DNA of 64,000 nt from CAZZHG01 sp964653655 (GCA_964653655.1 CAZZHG010000005.1:1-64000), one strand, 5' to 3'; positions 8,083 to 16,799 are shown, counted from the stretch's first letter. Program-made: numbers and translations. The notes: generated by a model from the sequence alone, not told the origin.

Positions 8083-9299
8083 AACGGGCGCTATTCCTAT
8101 TTCCTTTCCTGCTCGCGGGCTGCGTGAAGACGGGCTTTCCGTCTCTCATGTGCCAGCACCGGGGCTCCTGGAGCTCCGTCGACAACTTCGCGGTGGACGA
8201 TACCAAGGATGCTGCCGGCTATCGCCCCACTTCCGACAAGCTGGGAAACACTTTTATCGTCGGATACGGCACCGACTCCAGCAATACGGAACATTGGGTG
8301 GTCAGAAAGAGCGCCGATCGCGGCGCTACCTGGACGACGGTCGAAGACTTCCAGCTGAATAGCAACAAAGGCGCCATCGGCCTCGGAATTCTCTCTCAGC
8401 CCTCCGGCAATCTCTTCGCGGTCGGGTACGCTTATGACGCCTTGGCGAATCTGAATTGGGTAGTCCGAAAAAGCACCGACGCGGGAGCGACTTGGACCAC
8501 CTCCGAAGCGTTTCAGCTCTCTGCGGGCCAGACCGCGACGGGCGATTCCATCACGCAGGATTCGGCGGGGGTACTTTACGCTTCCGGCGCCGCCGCCGAC
8601 GGAACCGGAATGTTCCACTGGATCGTCCGTAAAAGCGCCGACAGCGGAACCACTTGGACCACGGTCGACGACTTCAATGCCGTCTCCGACAAGGATGCCT
8701 TTGCCGAGGGCGGAGTCTCGGACTCTTCCGGCGCGCTCTATATCGTCGGCAACGCGATGAACTCGACGTTCAACTCCCGGTGGACCGTGCGAAAGACGGT
8801 CGATGGCGGAACCACTTGGACGACTTCCGACGATTACAGCAAGGAAAGCGACAAGAACGCGGCCGCAAGCGGCATCGCTGTCGACCACGGCACGTCGATT
8901 GTCGCCGTCGGCAACGCGACGACCTCGGCTTCCGTCCAGATGTGGACCATCCGCCGCAGTACCGACAACGGAGCCACCTGGTCCACGGTCGACGAGTTCA
9001 CGCTAGCCGATGGCCAAGAGTCTCAAGCCAACTCGGTTGTGCGGGATCCTTTCGGAAATTTCTACGTGGTGGGCAGTGCCGTGGACTCGAATGCGCTACG
9101 CCATCTCGTCCTGCGGAAATCTTCGGACGGCGGCGCCACCTGGTCCACGCTTCATGACTTCCAGCTATCGGCCGATGCCAACACATCCGGCTACCGGCTC
9201 AACTCCGATCCCGACGGCAACCTCTACGTCGTCGGACGGGGACAGACCGCTCCCGGTTCCTCCTACCGCTGGTTCACGCATCTTTTGAAATGCGAGTGA
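8079..9299 (+). CDS. Lipoprotein with seven sialidase-type Asp-box repeats (beta-propeller)
   Basis: 406 residues. A lipobox (LLAGC) follows a short leader, so it is a lipoprotein. The rest is seven repeats of about 50 residues marked by W-[ST]-[ST]-x3-[FY], six of which carry an Asp-box of the form S-x-D-x-G-x-T-W (for example SADRGATW, STDAGATW, SSDGGATW). Asp-boxes fold as beta-propeller blades, so a seven-bladed propeller is likely. No sialidase catalytic Arg triad is evident, so it is more likely a binding or scaffold propeller than an enzyme. It is coupled to the barrel-like gene upstream. Confidence 0.85.
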   Translation: MKRALFLFPFLLAGCVKTGFPSLMCQHRGSWSSVDNFAVDDTKDAAGYRPTSDKLGNTFIVGYGTDSSNTEHWVVRKSADRGATWTTVEDFQLNSNKGAIGLGILSQPSGNLFAVGYAYDALANLNWVVRKSTDAGATWTTSEAFQLSAGQTATGDSITQDSAGVLYASGAAADGTGMFHWIVRKSADSGTTWTTVDDFNAVSDKDAFAEGGVSDSSGALYIVGNAMNSTFNSRWTVRKTVDGGTTWTTSDDYSKESDKNAAASGIAVDHGTSIVAVGNATTSASVQMWTIRRSTDNGATWSTVDEFTLADGQESQANSVVRDPFGNFYVVGSAVDSNALRHLVLRKSSDGGATWSTLHDFQLSADANTSGYRLNSDPDGNLYVVGRGQTAPGSSYRWFTHLLKCE

Positions 9300-9302
9300 G
9301 AA

Positions 9303-11285
9303 TCAACGGGAACCGCGCGGATTGGAGCGGCGTTCGGCGAGCGCGGCCCGGCCCATGAAGGCGAACAGCGTCTGAATGAGCTGATTGTTACGGCGGCTGC
9401 CCAGGTAATTTCCAATCAGTCCGAAGGTGATGAGCAGACAGGTAAGCGTCGAAAGCACCTTCGCCCCTGAGTAGTCGTCCATCCAGTGGGCGAACAGGTG
9501 CAGCAGCAAAGCCCCGAGCAGCGGAACATAGCTCGTCAACCGGTTATAGAGGCGAGTCGTCTGCGCGACCATGCCCATCTCGATACGAGCTTGCGCCTGG
9601 ACGTCCGACTCCTGTTTCCACAGCATGGGATACAAGACCCGCACGCAGATGAACTGGATGAAGAGGCTCGAGTACCCGAGCGCCACGAGCCAGGCGAACA
9701 GGAACGAAACCATGAAATGCGCGAACACCGGGACCGCAAGCGCGCCCGAGTTCAGGTGGATGAAGAGCGGAAAGAGAACGCTCGAGGGCACCCAGCCTAT
9801 CGTCGTAACGAGAGCGACCACCGCCGGAAGGCGAAGCACTCTCTTTCTCAAGAGCGCCTGCTTTTCCAAGGAGAGATCCGTTCGCTTCACGTACGGCAGA
9901 ATTCCCCTGAGCGCCCAAACCCAGATGCCGAGACAAACCGCGTAAACGACCGGGTTGTAGACCACCATGAGCGATTTGAAATACGCCTGTTGCACCGACG
10001 ACAATCGGCTCACAATCTCCAGCTGGTTGTATAGGATGTTCACGGCGCTCGCCATTATCTGGGGCACGAGGCCGTAGAGAACGAGTCCGGTAAGAGGACT
10101 GCGAAAGCACACCGCCGCGAACCAGTTTCTGGGCGGCAGCTCCTTGTCGATGCGATAGCGCTCCAAAGCTCCCTTCAGGGCTTTCGCGAACGCACCGGCA
10201 TCGGCAAATCTCTTCTCGGGATCCTTCTCCAGCGCCTTATCCAAAACGGTTTTCCAGGGCGCCTCGTCCCGGCAGGGGGGATCCCCGGCGAGGGCCAACC
10301 ATTCCTTCAATACAATGGCGAGCGAGTAGACGTCGGCGCGGCGATCGAGCTTTTTAATCGCGGCCGCCCGGTCTTCGGCGACAAACATCGCTTCCTGCTC
10401 GGGCGCCATGTATGCCTTCGTTCCGCCGATTTGCCCGGAAGTACCGGCCACGTCTTCGAGCGAAAGAGACACATTGAAATCGCTGAGGAGAAACCGGCCG
10501 TAGAGATTGAGCAGGATGTTGGCCGGTTTGACGTCGAGGTGAAGCACTCCCTGCTGATGGGCATACTGCAAAGTGTCCGCGAGCCGCGCTCCCGTCCACA
10601 TCACCATCTCGAAGTAGTCGAGCTTCGCGAGCATCTCCCGAAACTGGAGACTCGACGGATGAAAGGGCACTTGATCCAGAATCTGCCCGTCGAGAATCTC
10701 GAGCACCGCCGCACCCGAGAGCTTTGATTTCGGAAACGCCCGAAGCTTTGTGAGAATCGTTTCGAGCGTCGCCCCGGGGATGTACTGCATGCACATGAAA
10801 CGCAGGTTCCGGGCGGAGTCCACCGTGTCCGAGAACACTTTCACGATGTGATCGTGTTCCAGGGGCGCCATGAGGCGCGCCTCGCGGCCGGAGTTGCGGG
10901 ACACTTTCAGAGCGACTTCCCGGCCGAGAGAGATTTGCCGGGCGAGATAGACATGGGCGATGCCGCCCCGGCCGAGACTACGCACGATCTCGAAGTCGCC
11001 GACGACGTCGCCCGTGGAGAACTCGGGAAGGCCTCCCTCGTCGAGCGCGATTCGTTCCAGCAGTTTCGGTCCGACGGGATTGGCGAGAAAAGTCCCCGAG
11101 CGCTCGTGGGACTCCGCGAGAGATTTCACTTCCTCGCTGAGGCGCGCGTCTTCGTGGCCGAGGGCCTCGAAGTACTCCGCCCTCGCCTCTTTACTCAAGG
11201 CGAGCGCGCGCTCGAGGCATTCGGCGACCCGATCCTGAAAGTCGGTGGCGACTTCAGTCTTTAGTTTGTTCTGTGCTGAGCTCAC
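9303..11285 (-). CDS. Membrane Ser/Thr protein kinase with degenerate DFG motif
   Basis: 660 residues. A leading ~90-residue helical region is followed by a kinase domain (about 97-400): Gly-loop SLGRGGIAHVYLAR, ATP Lys127 (EVALKV), catalytic loop HLDVKPANILL with Asp251, metal Asp269 in DFN rather than DFG, and the APE region YMAPEQ. The last ~250 residues hold about five or six membrane segments. It starts at a GTG inside the last codons of the ECF sigma gene (32-base overlap), the arrangement known for TIGR02999 sigma factors paired with STPKs. The catalytic residues are present, so activity is likely, but the DFN change is unusual. It converges with the Asp-box lipoprotein with 3 bases between stops. 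Confidence 0.92.
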   Translation of the reverse strand: MSSAQNKLKTEVATDFQDRVAECLERALALSKEARAEYFEALGHEDARLSEEVKSLAESHERSGTFLANPVGPKLLERIALDEGGLPEFSTGDVVGDFEIVRSLGRGGIAHVYLARQISLGREVALKVSRNSGREARLMAPLEHDHIVKVFSDTVDSARNLRFMCMQYIPGATLETILTKLRAFPKSKLSGAAVLEILDGQILDQVPFHPSSLQFREMLAKLDYFEMVMWTGARLADTLQYAHQQGVLHLDVKPANILLNLYGRFLLSDFNVSLSLEDVAGTSGQIGGTKAYMAPEQEAMFVAEDRAAAIKKLDRRADVYSLAIVLKEWLALAGDPPCRDEAPWKTVLDKALEKDPEKRFADAGAFAKALKGALERYRIDKELPPRNWFAAVCFRSPLTGLVLYGLVPQIMASAVNILYNQLEIVSRLSSVQQAYFKSLMVVYNPVVYAVCLGIWVWALRGILPYVKRTDLSLEKQALLRKRVLRLPAVVALVTTIGWVPSSVLFPLFIHLNSGALAVPVFAHFMVSFLFAWLVALGYSSLFIQFICVRVLYPMLWKQESDVQAQARIEMGMVAQTTRLYNRLTSYVPLLGALLLHLFAHWMDDYSGAKVLSTLTCLLITFGLIGNYLGSRRNNQLIQTLFAFMGRAALAERRSNPRGSR

Positions 11286-11829
11286 GGAAGAGCCACGCCC
11301 TCGCCATGGTCCAATCCCGCTTCACGGTGGCGGGGGACGTTTTGGTGACTTCTGCGATCTCCTCGATGCTCAAGCCCCCGAAAAAACGAAGCTCGACCAC
11401 GCGGGCCCGGCGCTCGTCTTCCTTTTCGAGTTTCTCCAACGCCTCGTGCACGGCTTGAATGTCGAGCCCTTCTTCCTTCGAAAAATTGATGTTCTCCTCG
11501 AACGTCACGCGGAACGCCCCGCCTCCCCGCTTGTCGCGGTTCTTGGCCTTTGCGTGATCCATCAGCACCCAGCGCATCAGCTTCGCCGCGGCCGCGAAGA
11601 AGTGCGCACGGTTTTCCCAGCGCACCTCTTTCTGATCGACCATTTTGAGGAAGGCTTCGTTCACGAGCGCCGTGGGTTGCAGCGTGTGGCCGGGCCTTTC
11701 CTTGCGAAGGTAGGCGGCCGCAATCCGGCGAAGTTGATCGAGCACTTGAGGCAGTAGTGCCTCCAGCGCCTTCTCATCTCCTTGGCGGTAGTTTTCTATG
11801 AGCTCGGTGACCGACGCGGGCTTTCCCAT
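11254..11829 (-). CDS. ECF-type RNA polymerase sigma factor (TIGR02999-like)
   Basis: 191 residues with region 2 (LDQLRRIAAAYLRKERPGHT, ALVNEAFLKMVD) and region 4 (RVVELRFFGGLSIEEIAEVT). The HTLQPTALVNEAF block is characteristic of ECF factors that accompany Ser/Thr kinases. The ATG sits behind a strong GGAGGAG site. The kinase begins inside its 3' end, so the two are made together, and the kinase probably controls the sigma factor. No anti-sigma gene is next to it. Confidence 0.93.
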   Translation of the reverse strand: MGKPASVTELIENYRQGDEKALEALLPQVLDQLRRIAAAYLRKERPGHTLQPTALVNEAFLKMVDQKEVRWENRAHFFAAAAKLMRWVLMDHAKAKNRDKRGGGAFRVTFEENINFSKEEGLDIQAVHEALEKLEKEDERRARVVELRFFGGLSIEEIAEVTKTSPATVKRDWTMARAWLFRELSTEQTKD

Positions 11830-11964
11830 GGGCTCCTCCGATAGGGCTTCCCCTTCTTATCGGCCAAATAATCTCAATAATTTAGGGCATTTAGACACGA
11901 TGAGCCATTTCGGAGGCCGGCGTCTCATTCCCCAGTAAGAGCAACAAAACCGGAGGTACTCAAA

Positions 11965-12351
11965 ATGAAACGCCCTCATAGCCAGACCGCTGAACTTCTT
12001 CGAAACATTGGTGAAACGGACACCACCCGCCGCGACTTTCTCGTGAAGTCGCTGCTCGCTCTCACGGGCGTTTCCATCAGCCTGATGGGCTGCGGCAAAA
12101 GCTCCGCGAGCAACACGTCGGCCGCGGGGGATTTCGGTTCCGTCTCCGCCAATCACGGTCACGAGGCTTTCATCAGCACGGCCCAGCTCTCCGCGGGCGA
12201 CTCGCTGATTCTCGACATCACCGGCGACTCCGACCATCCGCACACGGTCACCCTTAGCGCCGGTCAGGTGCAATCGATCGCAAACGGAGCGCGGGTAAGT
12301 GCTCTGTCGACGAATGACGCCGGTCACACCCACATCGTCACCTTCAACTAA
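11965..12351 (+). CDS. Small Tat-exported lipoprotein with paired His motifs
   Basis: 128 residues. The leader holds a twin-arginine motif (TRRDFLVK, residues 21-28), a hydrophobic stretch and a lipobox (SLMGC, Cys43), so it seems to be exported folded and then lipidated. The mature part is ~80 residues and beta-rich, with two similar strands, HPHTVTL and HTHIVTF, plus HGH further up. His spacing suggests metal binding (copper or zinc). Strong ribosome site GGAGG. It is followed after 12 bases by a small membrane protein. I do not know a named family. Confidence 0.8.
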   Translation: MKRPHSQTAELLRNIGETDTTRRDFLVKSLLALTGVSISLMGCGKSSASNTSAAGDFGSVSANHGHEAFISTAQLSAGDSLILDITGDSDHPHTVTLSAGQVQSIANGARVSALSTNDAGHTHIVTFN

Positions 12352-12363
12352 AGGAGCCATGCC

Positions 12364-12567
12364 ATGCCTAAGCGCGAAAGAGATCAGGATGTTTCGATAG
12401 AGATTTGCCTACTGATGGGACTTTTTCTTGGAGCGATGTTGATGGGGCTCGGCGCGGCGTCCATGTGGGCCGCGAAAAACGGCGACGCGGGCCTCGGGCG
12501 TCGGCTGGCGGCCGAGTTCCAGCTGGTACGCGAAGGCGAAGCGAAGGTTTCCGGGGTCCGCCGATAA
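12364..12567 (+). CDS. Small single-pass membrane protein
   Basis: 67 residues: charged N-terminus, one hydrophobic helix (about 11-32) and a basic C-terminus. It has its own AAAGGAG site 12 bases after the Tat lipoprotein and is followed by a good terminator, so these two genes form a complete operon. Function unknown; a membrane partner of the lipoprotein is possible. Confidence 0.65.
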   Translation: MPKRERDQDVSIEICLLMGLFLGAMLMGLGAASMWAAKNGDAGLGRRLAAEFQLVREGEAKVSGVRR

Positions 12568-12584
12568 AGTTTGTTCTCCGTCCC

Positions 12585-12641
12585 GAAAGCAAGGGGCGTG
12601 CTCTACCAAACGCGCCGGTAGGGTACGCCCCTTCGCTTTTT
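12585..12641 (+). terminator. Rho-independent terminator of the Tat-lipoprotein operon
   Basis: A 9-bp stem (AAGGGGCGT at 12591 with ACGCCCCTT at 12625), loop of 25 bases, then CGC and a run of five T. It lies just after the 67-codon gene. Confidence 0.75.
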
Positions 12642-12680
12642 CGCTTGGCATGGCCCCCGCACTCTGCGAAGAGTGGGGCC

Positions 12681-12977
12681 ATGCGGGTGTTGCACATTTT
12701 GGCATTCTTGGCTTTGGTCAGCTTTCCGGCCTTCGCGGGGGATTGCGACGGGACGGCCGATGTCGTGTTCCTAGTCCACTTCCGCGACCCTCAGTCGATT
12801 ATTTACTTTAACGGCTACCTGCCCTCGATCACCGGCGCGACCCGCCGGTTCACTTCGAAAAACCTCGTCAAGTGTAAGCTTCACGAGTTCGAGATCTCCG
12901 TCCACTCTCCCCGCTACGGAAACCGCGCTTTCGTAATGCCGGTCTGGGCCGGCGAGAGCTACGAACTCACTTTGTAA
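12681..12977 (+). CDS. Small exported protein, unknown
   Basis: 98 residues. The signal peptide ends at AFA-GDCDG. The mature domain is short, with two Cys (in GDCDG and KCKLHE), beta-strand-like segments and a GESYELTL end. The ATG has a GTGGGG site. It stands alone between a terminator and the next exported protein. No family recognised; a disulfide-bonded exported protein is the most that can be said. Confidence 0.65.
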   Translation: MRVLHILAFLALVSFPAFAGDCDGTADVVFLVHFRDPQSIIYFNGYLPSITGATRRFTSKNLVKCKLHEFEISVHSPRYGNRAFVMPVWAGESYELTL

Positions 12978-13106
12978 ATTTTGATTCCGTCCAGCCGCGA
13001 CCGCCGTACGCGGCCCTCTCTTTGCAGGCACTCGCTCCGAAATCCGTTCTTCGTCCGATTGAGGGTTTCATCGTGAGAGAGAACGGAGCAACCCACGGAG
13101 TAATCT

Positions 13107-13622
13107 ATGTTCAAACTGCATCTGGCACTGGCAACACTGTTTCTTTCCGCGACAATGGCGAACGCGTTCCCGCTTTGGGATCAACCGATCTCGAACCCGG
13201 CCCCCGTTCCGGCGCAATGCACGGATTTCTCGGGCAAGTTCATCGGTGGTTGCGATATCGACGGAAACCGCGTGGAAGAGACGATGGAAGTAAAGCAAAG
13301 CGGTTGTGAAACGATCACGATCGCGGGCAAAACGATTTCCATCGGCGGTCTCTTCACGACGACGTCGGCCTCTGCCGCCTCGAAGACCGAGCTGGGTAAG
13401 GCGGAAGCCTGCACCATGACGCTCGTGTGGGACGCGAAGAAGGAGCACCTGCTCTTTCACGGCGGCAAGATGATCCAGAAGGTCGGAGCCGTTCAGGAAA
13501 AAGGCGAAATCAGAACGCTCGACGGCAGCTTGAAGCTGCAAGCGGATAAGCTGTCTCTCGTGCTGAACGAGTCCGGCGCCGCGGTTCGCAAAGTAGCGAG
13601 CTGTGAATATACCCGGCAGTAA
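13107..13622 (+). CDS. Exported protein, unknown, lipocalin-like pattern
   Basis: 171 residues, signal peptide cleaved near ANAFP. A FSGKFIGGCDIDG start, repeated beta hairpins and a late CEYTRQ end suggest a small barrel with a disulfide. The GGAG site lies 6 bases before the ATG. It is followed by a strong terminator, so it is a single-gene unit. No family match that I can name. Confidence 0.7.
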   Translation: MFKLHLALATLFLSATMANAFPLWDQPISNPAPVPAQCTDFSGKFIGGCDIDGNRVEETMEVKQSGCETITIAGKTISIGGLFTTTSASAASKTELGKAEACTMTLVWDAKKEHLLFHGGKMIQKVGAVQEKGEIRTLDGSLKLQADKLSLVLNESGAAVRKVASCEYTRQ

Positions 13623-13635
13623 GATGCCAGGTCGG

Positions 13636-13682
13636 GCGCCCGTTTCCTTTCACCCAAGAGGAAGCGGGCGCTCTCTTTTTCT
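13636..13682 (+). terminator. Rho-independent terminator after the 13107 gene
   Basis: Stem of GCGCCCGTTTCCT with AGGAAGCGGGCGC (one G-T pair) and a short loop, followed by TCTCTTTT. Confidence 0.8.
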
Positions 13683-13722
13683 CCCCGTTGTCCGGCGAAC
13701 CGATCCACCTTATATAGAGGGG

Positions 13723-14082
13723 ATGACGAAGGACACGGACGATCTCGTCGCGGGCATCCGCCGGCATCAGGCCGCGCAGGAAAAAACTTACCGCGCCCGC
13801 GCGCTCGGGATGTACCCGCACATCTGCGGCCGTTGCGCGCGTGAGTTCAGCGGCAAGCGTTTGAAGGAGCTCACCGTCCACCACCGCGATCACAACCACG
13901 ACAACAACCCGCCCGATGGCAGTAACTGGGAACTGCTCTGCATCTATTGCCATGAGAACGAGCACGCCCGGAACGCGGTCGCCGACGCCTATACGGGCGA
14001 GAACGACGGTGGGATTAAGAAGCCGGAATTGAAGCATTCCCCGTTCGCGGGACTTGCCGACCTCCTTAACAAGAAGAAGTAA
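13723..14082 (+). CDS. HNH endonuclease, YajD-like
   Basis: 119 residues. A zinc-type pair CGRC (about 34-37), the HNH core LTVHHRDHNHDNNPPDGSNW with the two histidines, and the second pair CIYCHENEH are in the correct order for the YajD group of stand-alone HNH proteins. The ATG at 13723 has GAGGGG just upstream. The biological target of these small HNH proteins is not well known. Nothing nearby suggests a phage or restriction context. Confidence 0.88.
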   Translation: MTKDTDDLVAGIRRHQAAQEKTYRARALGMYPHICGRCAREFSGKRLKELTVHHRDHNHDNNPPDGSNWELLCIYCHENEHARNAVADAYTGENDGGIKKPELKHSPFAGLADLLNKKK

Positions 14083-14256
14083 GCGCAGCCTAACTAACTG
14101 AAATACCTCGACACGTAGTGTTAACAATTGGCAACAGCTTCTCCGAACTCATAACTTCACGCGTTGACGAGTCGGCCCAAATTGATACGGTGCATTAAAT
14201 CCACCGGCGCTTCCCGCTTTAACAGGGGCGGAAAGGGCTTATTGAAGGGGGCTTCA

Positions 14257-15804
14257 ATGAATCGGTTCTCGTTTGTCGTCGTTTCGGCGTTTGCTTCGGC
14301 ATTGGCGTTCGCGGGCCCGGCTAAGTACCTCATTTCGGGCGGCGGCTTCTACGCCGGCCATTCCGAGGTGGTACTCGAGAAGAACGTGGAGCTCTTTCAC
14401 GAAACCTCCGGCTGGTTCAAGATTCCGGCCGGCAACATCGTGACCCTCTTCGCCGCCGGTAACGATACCGCGCAGGACGACATTTCCGAGATCGACCCGA
14501 ACTTCGGGGACGACGAGAAGCTCTTCTCGCACCTCTTCGCCGACTCCAACAGCCCCGAGTTGATGCTTCGCCACAACAAGCTGCAGGGCCTCGCCGGCGG
14601 ATCGAACGGTCCCGAGCTCACGGCTCAGCTGAAGGCGGCCGCCGCCAGCACGAGCGTGACGACTCCTTTTCGTTTTTACTACACGGGCCACGGAGCCCCG
14701 ACCCAAGGGTTCTTTCCTCCGCCCGCAAATCCAGCGGCCGGCGTGATCGTGCCGATCGGCTCGGTTCCGAACAGCTACATGGTGAAGTACCGCGACAATT
14801 ATCTCGCGCTGTGGAACCAGACGAAGATGACGGCGCCCGAGTACACGACGCTGCTCGATACTTTCACCGCCGATACTCCGATTCAGACCGTGATGGTTCA
14901 GTGCTATTCGGGCGGTTTCGCCCAGTTGAATTTCGAAAAGGGTGACGCCGGCGGAAATCTCTCTAAAGCGAACCGTTGCGGTTTCTTTGCGACGGTTCCT
15001 TCGCGGGTCGCGGCCGGTTGCTCGGCCGATATCAATGCCCGTGAAGAGTACAGCCCCTACTTCCTCGCCGCGGTTCGCGGAAAGACGGAAAAGGGCGTGG
15101 CCGTGAACGCCGATTACGATGGTAACGGCACGGTTACTTCGGATGAAGGACATGCGTTCGTGGTTCTCCACGAGAACGCCATCGACGTTCCGATTTCCAC
15201 CTCCAGCCAGATGCTGCGGGAGAAGATCGAAAGCATTCCGATGGTCGGCGCGATGGCTCCGTATAGCTGGTTTGAAAAGCGCATGGACAAGGTCGAGAAG
15301 GCGATTGCCGACGGCCTGGCGCGCGAGCTGGGGATTGATTTGACGACGGCGAGCCCGAGCCCGATCGCCGCCATCCGGCAGAAGATCACCGAGACGAACA
15401 AGGCCTGGGGCGAGGCGAAGAACTTGTCCGGTACGGCCTCGCAAGTGGTGTCGAAGATTCTCACTCCGATTGCCCGCGAGCTTCGTCCGGATCACCCGGT
15501 CTTCCAGATCGAGTACCCGGCTCGTGACGAGAAGGATCCCGTGGTGCTGAAGGCCGTCGCGGAAGCGCGTGCGGCTTTGAAAGCTCACAAGGGCTTCGCG
15601 CAGGCTTTCGCCGCGTACAAGGCGTTGCTCAAGTCGTATGAAGATGCGACGGCGGTTCAGCACACGATGGCGAAGTGGGAGCGTCTTGGTTACCTGCTCG
15701 AGACGAAGACGCTGGAGTATGCGCTCGAAGCTCAGAACAATGCTGAGTGGACGCAGAAGTACCAGCAGCTCAAGACCTGCGAGCACCAGACGTTCTTTCA
15801 GTAG
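14257..15804 (+). CDS. Exported clan-CD (caspase/legumain-like) peptidase with EF-hand-like loop
   Basis: 515 residues, signal peptide cleaved near AFA-GPAKY. Two blocks match the clan-CD catalytic dyad: His145 in FYYTGHGAP and Cys216 in TVMVQCYSGGF, each after a hydrophobic strand as in caspases, legumains and gingipains. A DYDGNGTVTSDE loop (286-297) looks like a calcium-binding EF-hand loop. The last ~150 residues are helical. The ATG at 14257 lies behind GAAGGGG and before the signal peptide. A 12-base gap leads to the next exported protein, so they form an operon. The dyad motifs are visible; peptidase activity is inferred. Confidence 0.75.
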   Translation: MNRFSFVVVSAFASALAFAGPAKYLISGGGFYAGHSEVVLEKNVELFHETSGWFKIPAGNIVTLFAAGNDTAQDDISEIDPNFGDDEKLFSHLFADSNSPELMLRHNKLQGLAGGSNGPELTAQLKAAAASTSVTTPFRFYYTGHGAPTQGFFPPPANPAAGVIVPIGSVPNSYMVKYRDNYLALWNQTKMTAPEYTTLLDTFTADTPIQTVMVQCYSGGFAQLNFEKGDAGGNLSKANRCGFFATVPSRVAAGCSADINAREEYSPYFLAAVRGKTEKGVAVNADYDGNGTVTSDEGHAFVVLHENAIDVPISTSSQMLREKIESIPMVGAMAPYSWFEKRMDKVEKAIADGLARELGIDLTTASPSPIAAIRQKITETNKAWGEAKNLSGTASQVVSKILTPIARELRPDHPVFQIEYPARDEKDPVVLKAVAEARAALKAHKGFAQAFAAYKALLKSYEDATAVQHTMAKWERLGYLLETKTLEYALEAQNNAEWTQKYQQLKTCEHQTFFQ

Positions 15805-15816
15805 GGGACAAAATAA

Positions 15817-16527
15817 ATGAAGTTTGGCTTCGCTGTATTGCTATTAGCTGCGTCGTGTTTTGCCTCGGACATTCCGAAGTCCGAGTTGAGCAACATGTAC
15901 ACCGGTACGTGGCGGCTACCGTCTCAGTTCACGGATGCCAGGCTCGTGAAGTTGCTGAACCTCTTCAATGCGAAGGTCTACGGAAAAGGTTTTCGTTATA
16001 TCGGTGAGGCGGGTGATTTCTTTCACGGACACATCCTGGTGGAAGGCATCGGCAAAGGTCCGGATAAGATCCTGCGGCCGAGAGCCATCCTGTATCACAC
16101 GCAGGAGGAGGCCTATAAGGCCCACTGGGAGCCGACTCCTGCCCTGACGAAGTACGACTATCTCGACGTCACCACGCGCAACTGGATTCAGTGGCTAAGT
16201 GACGATCCCGCTCAGGACGGCGTCGATATTCGGAACGCTCGTGAGTATGTGGATGCGAAGAAGAAGGACCCATCGGTGTTCTTTGGGGACCATCCGGCTC
16301 CGGTGTTCAAGGAGCATTACACGATTCATGGGAGCAAGCTCGACGACTCGAAGCTTGGCTTCAATCTCGATGGTGAATCGGAGTTCGAGTTCTACGCCGA
16401 CTGCAACACTTCTCCCGAGAACGAGTACGACCACCGCCATGGGCCGTATGACGTAGTCGTGCCGGGCCAGGGTACTGTGTGCCTCAAGTTCTCGACGGCT
16501 TTGGCTGGATATTTCGAGCGCTTTTAA
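15817..16527 (+). CDS. Exported protein, unknown, operon partner of the clan-CD-like peptidase
   Basis: 236 residues with a signal peptide (CFASDIPKS). A mixed alpha/beta domain with many aromatic and Asp/Glu residues follows, with no catalytic motif that I recognise. Only 12 bases separate it from the peptidase gene, and a perfect terminator follows, so the two form one transcript. It could be a substrate, inhibitor or accessory factor of the peptidase. Confidence 0.75.
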   Translation: MKFGFAVLLLAASCFASDIPKSELSNMYTGTWRLPSQFTDARLVKLLNLFNAKVYGKGFRYIGEAGDFFHGHILVEGIGKGPDKILRPRAILYHTQEEAYKAHWEPTPALTKYDYLDVTTRNWIQWLSDDPAQDGVDIRNAREYVDAKKKDPSVFFGDHPAPVFKEHYTIHGSKLDDSKLGFNLDGESEFEFYADCNTSPENEYDHRHGPYDVVVPGQGTVCLKFSTALAGYFERF

Positions 16528-16556
16528 AAGGAAAAATTTGCGGGGATAAACATCGG

Positions 16557-16589
16557 AAAGCCGAAGGGGCAGTGCCCCTTCGGCTTTTT
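16557..16589 (+). terminator. Rho-independent terminator of the clan-CD peptidase operon
   Basis: A near-perfect hairpin with AAAGCCGAAGGGGCA and TGCCCCTTCGGCTTT arms and T run. It is one of the strongest terminators in the window and may also end transcripts from the other strand. Confidence 0.9.
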
Positions 16590-16613
16590 CCGTTGCTCAG
16601 GCAGCGTTAGTCA

Positions 16614-16799
16614 TTACAGGAGCGGGTCGTTGTTGCTTCTCGTTGGGACGTCTAGGCGCCCAGGATTTTGCGCTTCGCGGTCCGTTTCGATGTCGGAGAC
16701 ACTGCTGTCTCTCTTGCCGGCTCCTTGGCCGATTTCGGGTTTAGGTTCTGGAACCTTCCCGCTCATCGGCTTTTTTTGGTCTTTTTTTTCGCCCATCAT
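16614..16799 (-). CDS. Small charged, probably disordered protein
   Basis: 61 residues, rich in Lys, Glu, Asp, Pro and Ser, with no hydrophobic core or signal peptide. The start has an excellent AAAGGAGG site followed by ATGATG. A similar-looking 46-residue protein lies at 49012-49152 and shares a K-[KR]-D-S-S segment and the lysine-rich start. It might be a small stress or binding protein. Function unknown; support is the ribosome site and composition. Confidence 0.55.
   Translation of the reverse strand: MMGEKKDQKKPMSGKVPEPKPEIGQGAGKRDSSVSDIETDREAQNPGRLDVPTRSNNDPLL

Noticed and set aside
14254..15786. 510-codon minus-strand frame over the clan-CD-like gene
   Set aside because: Arg-rich shadow; the plus strand has a signal peptide, dyad and ribosome site.
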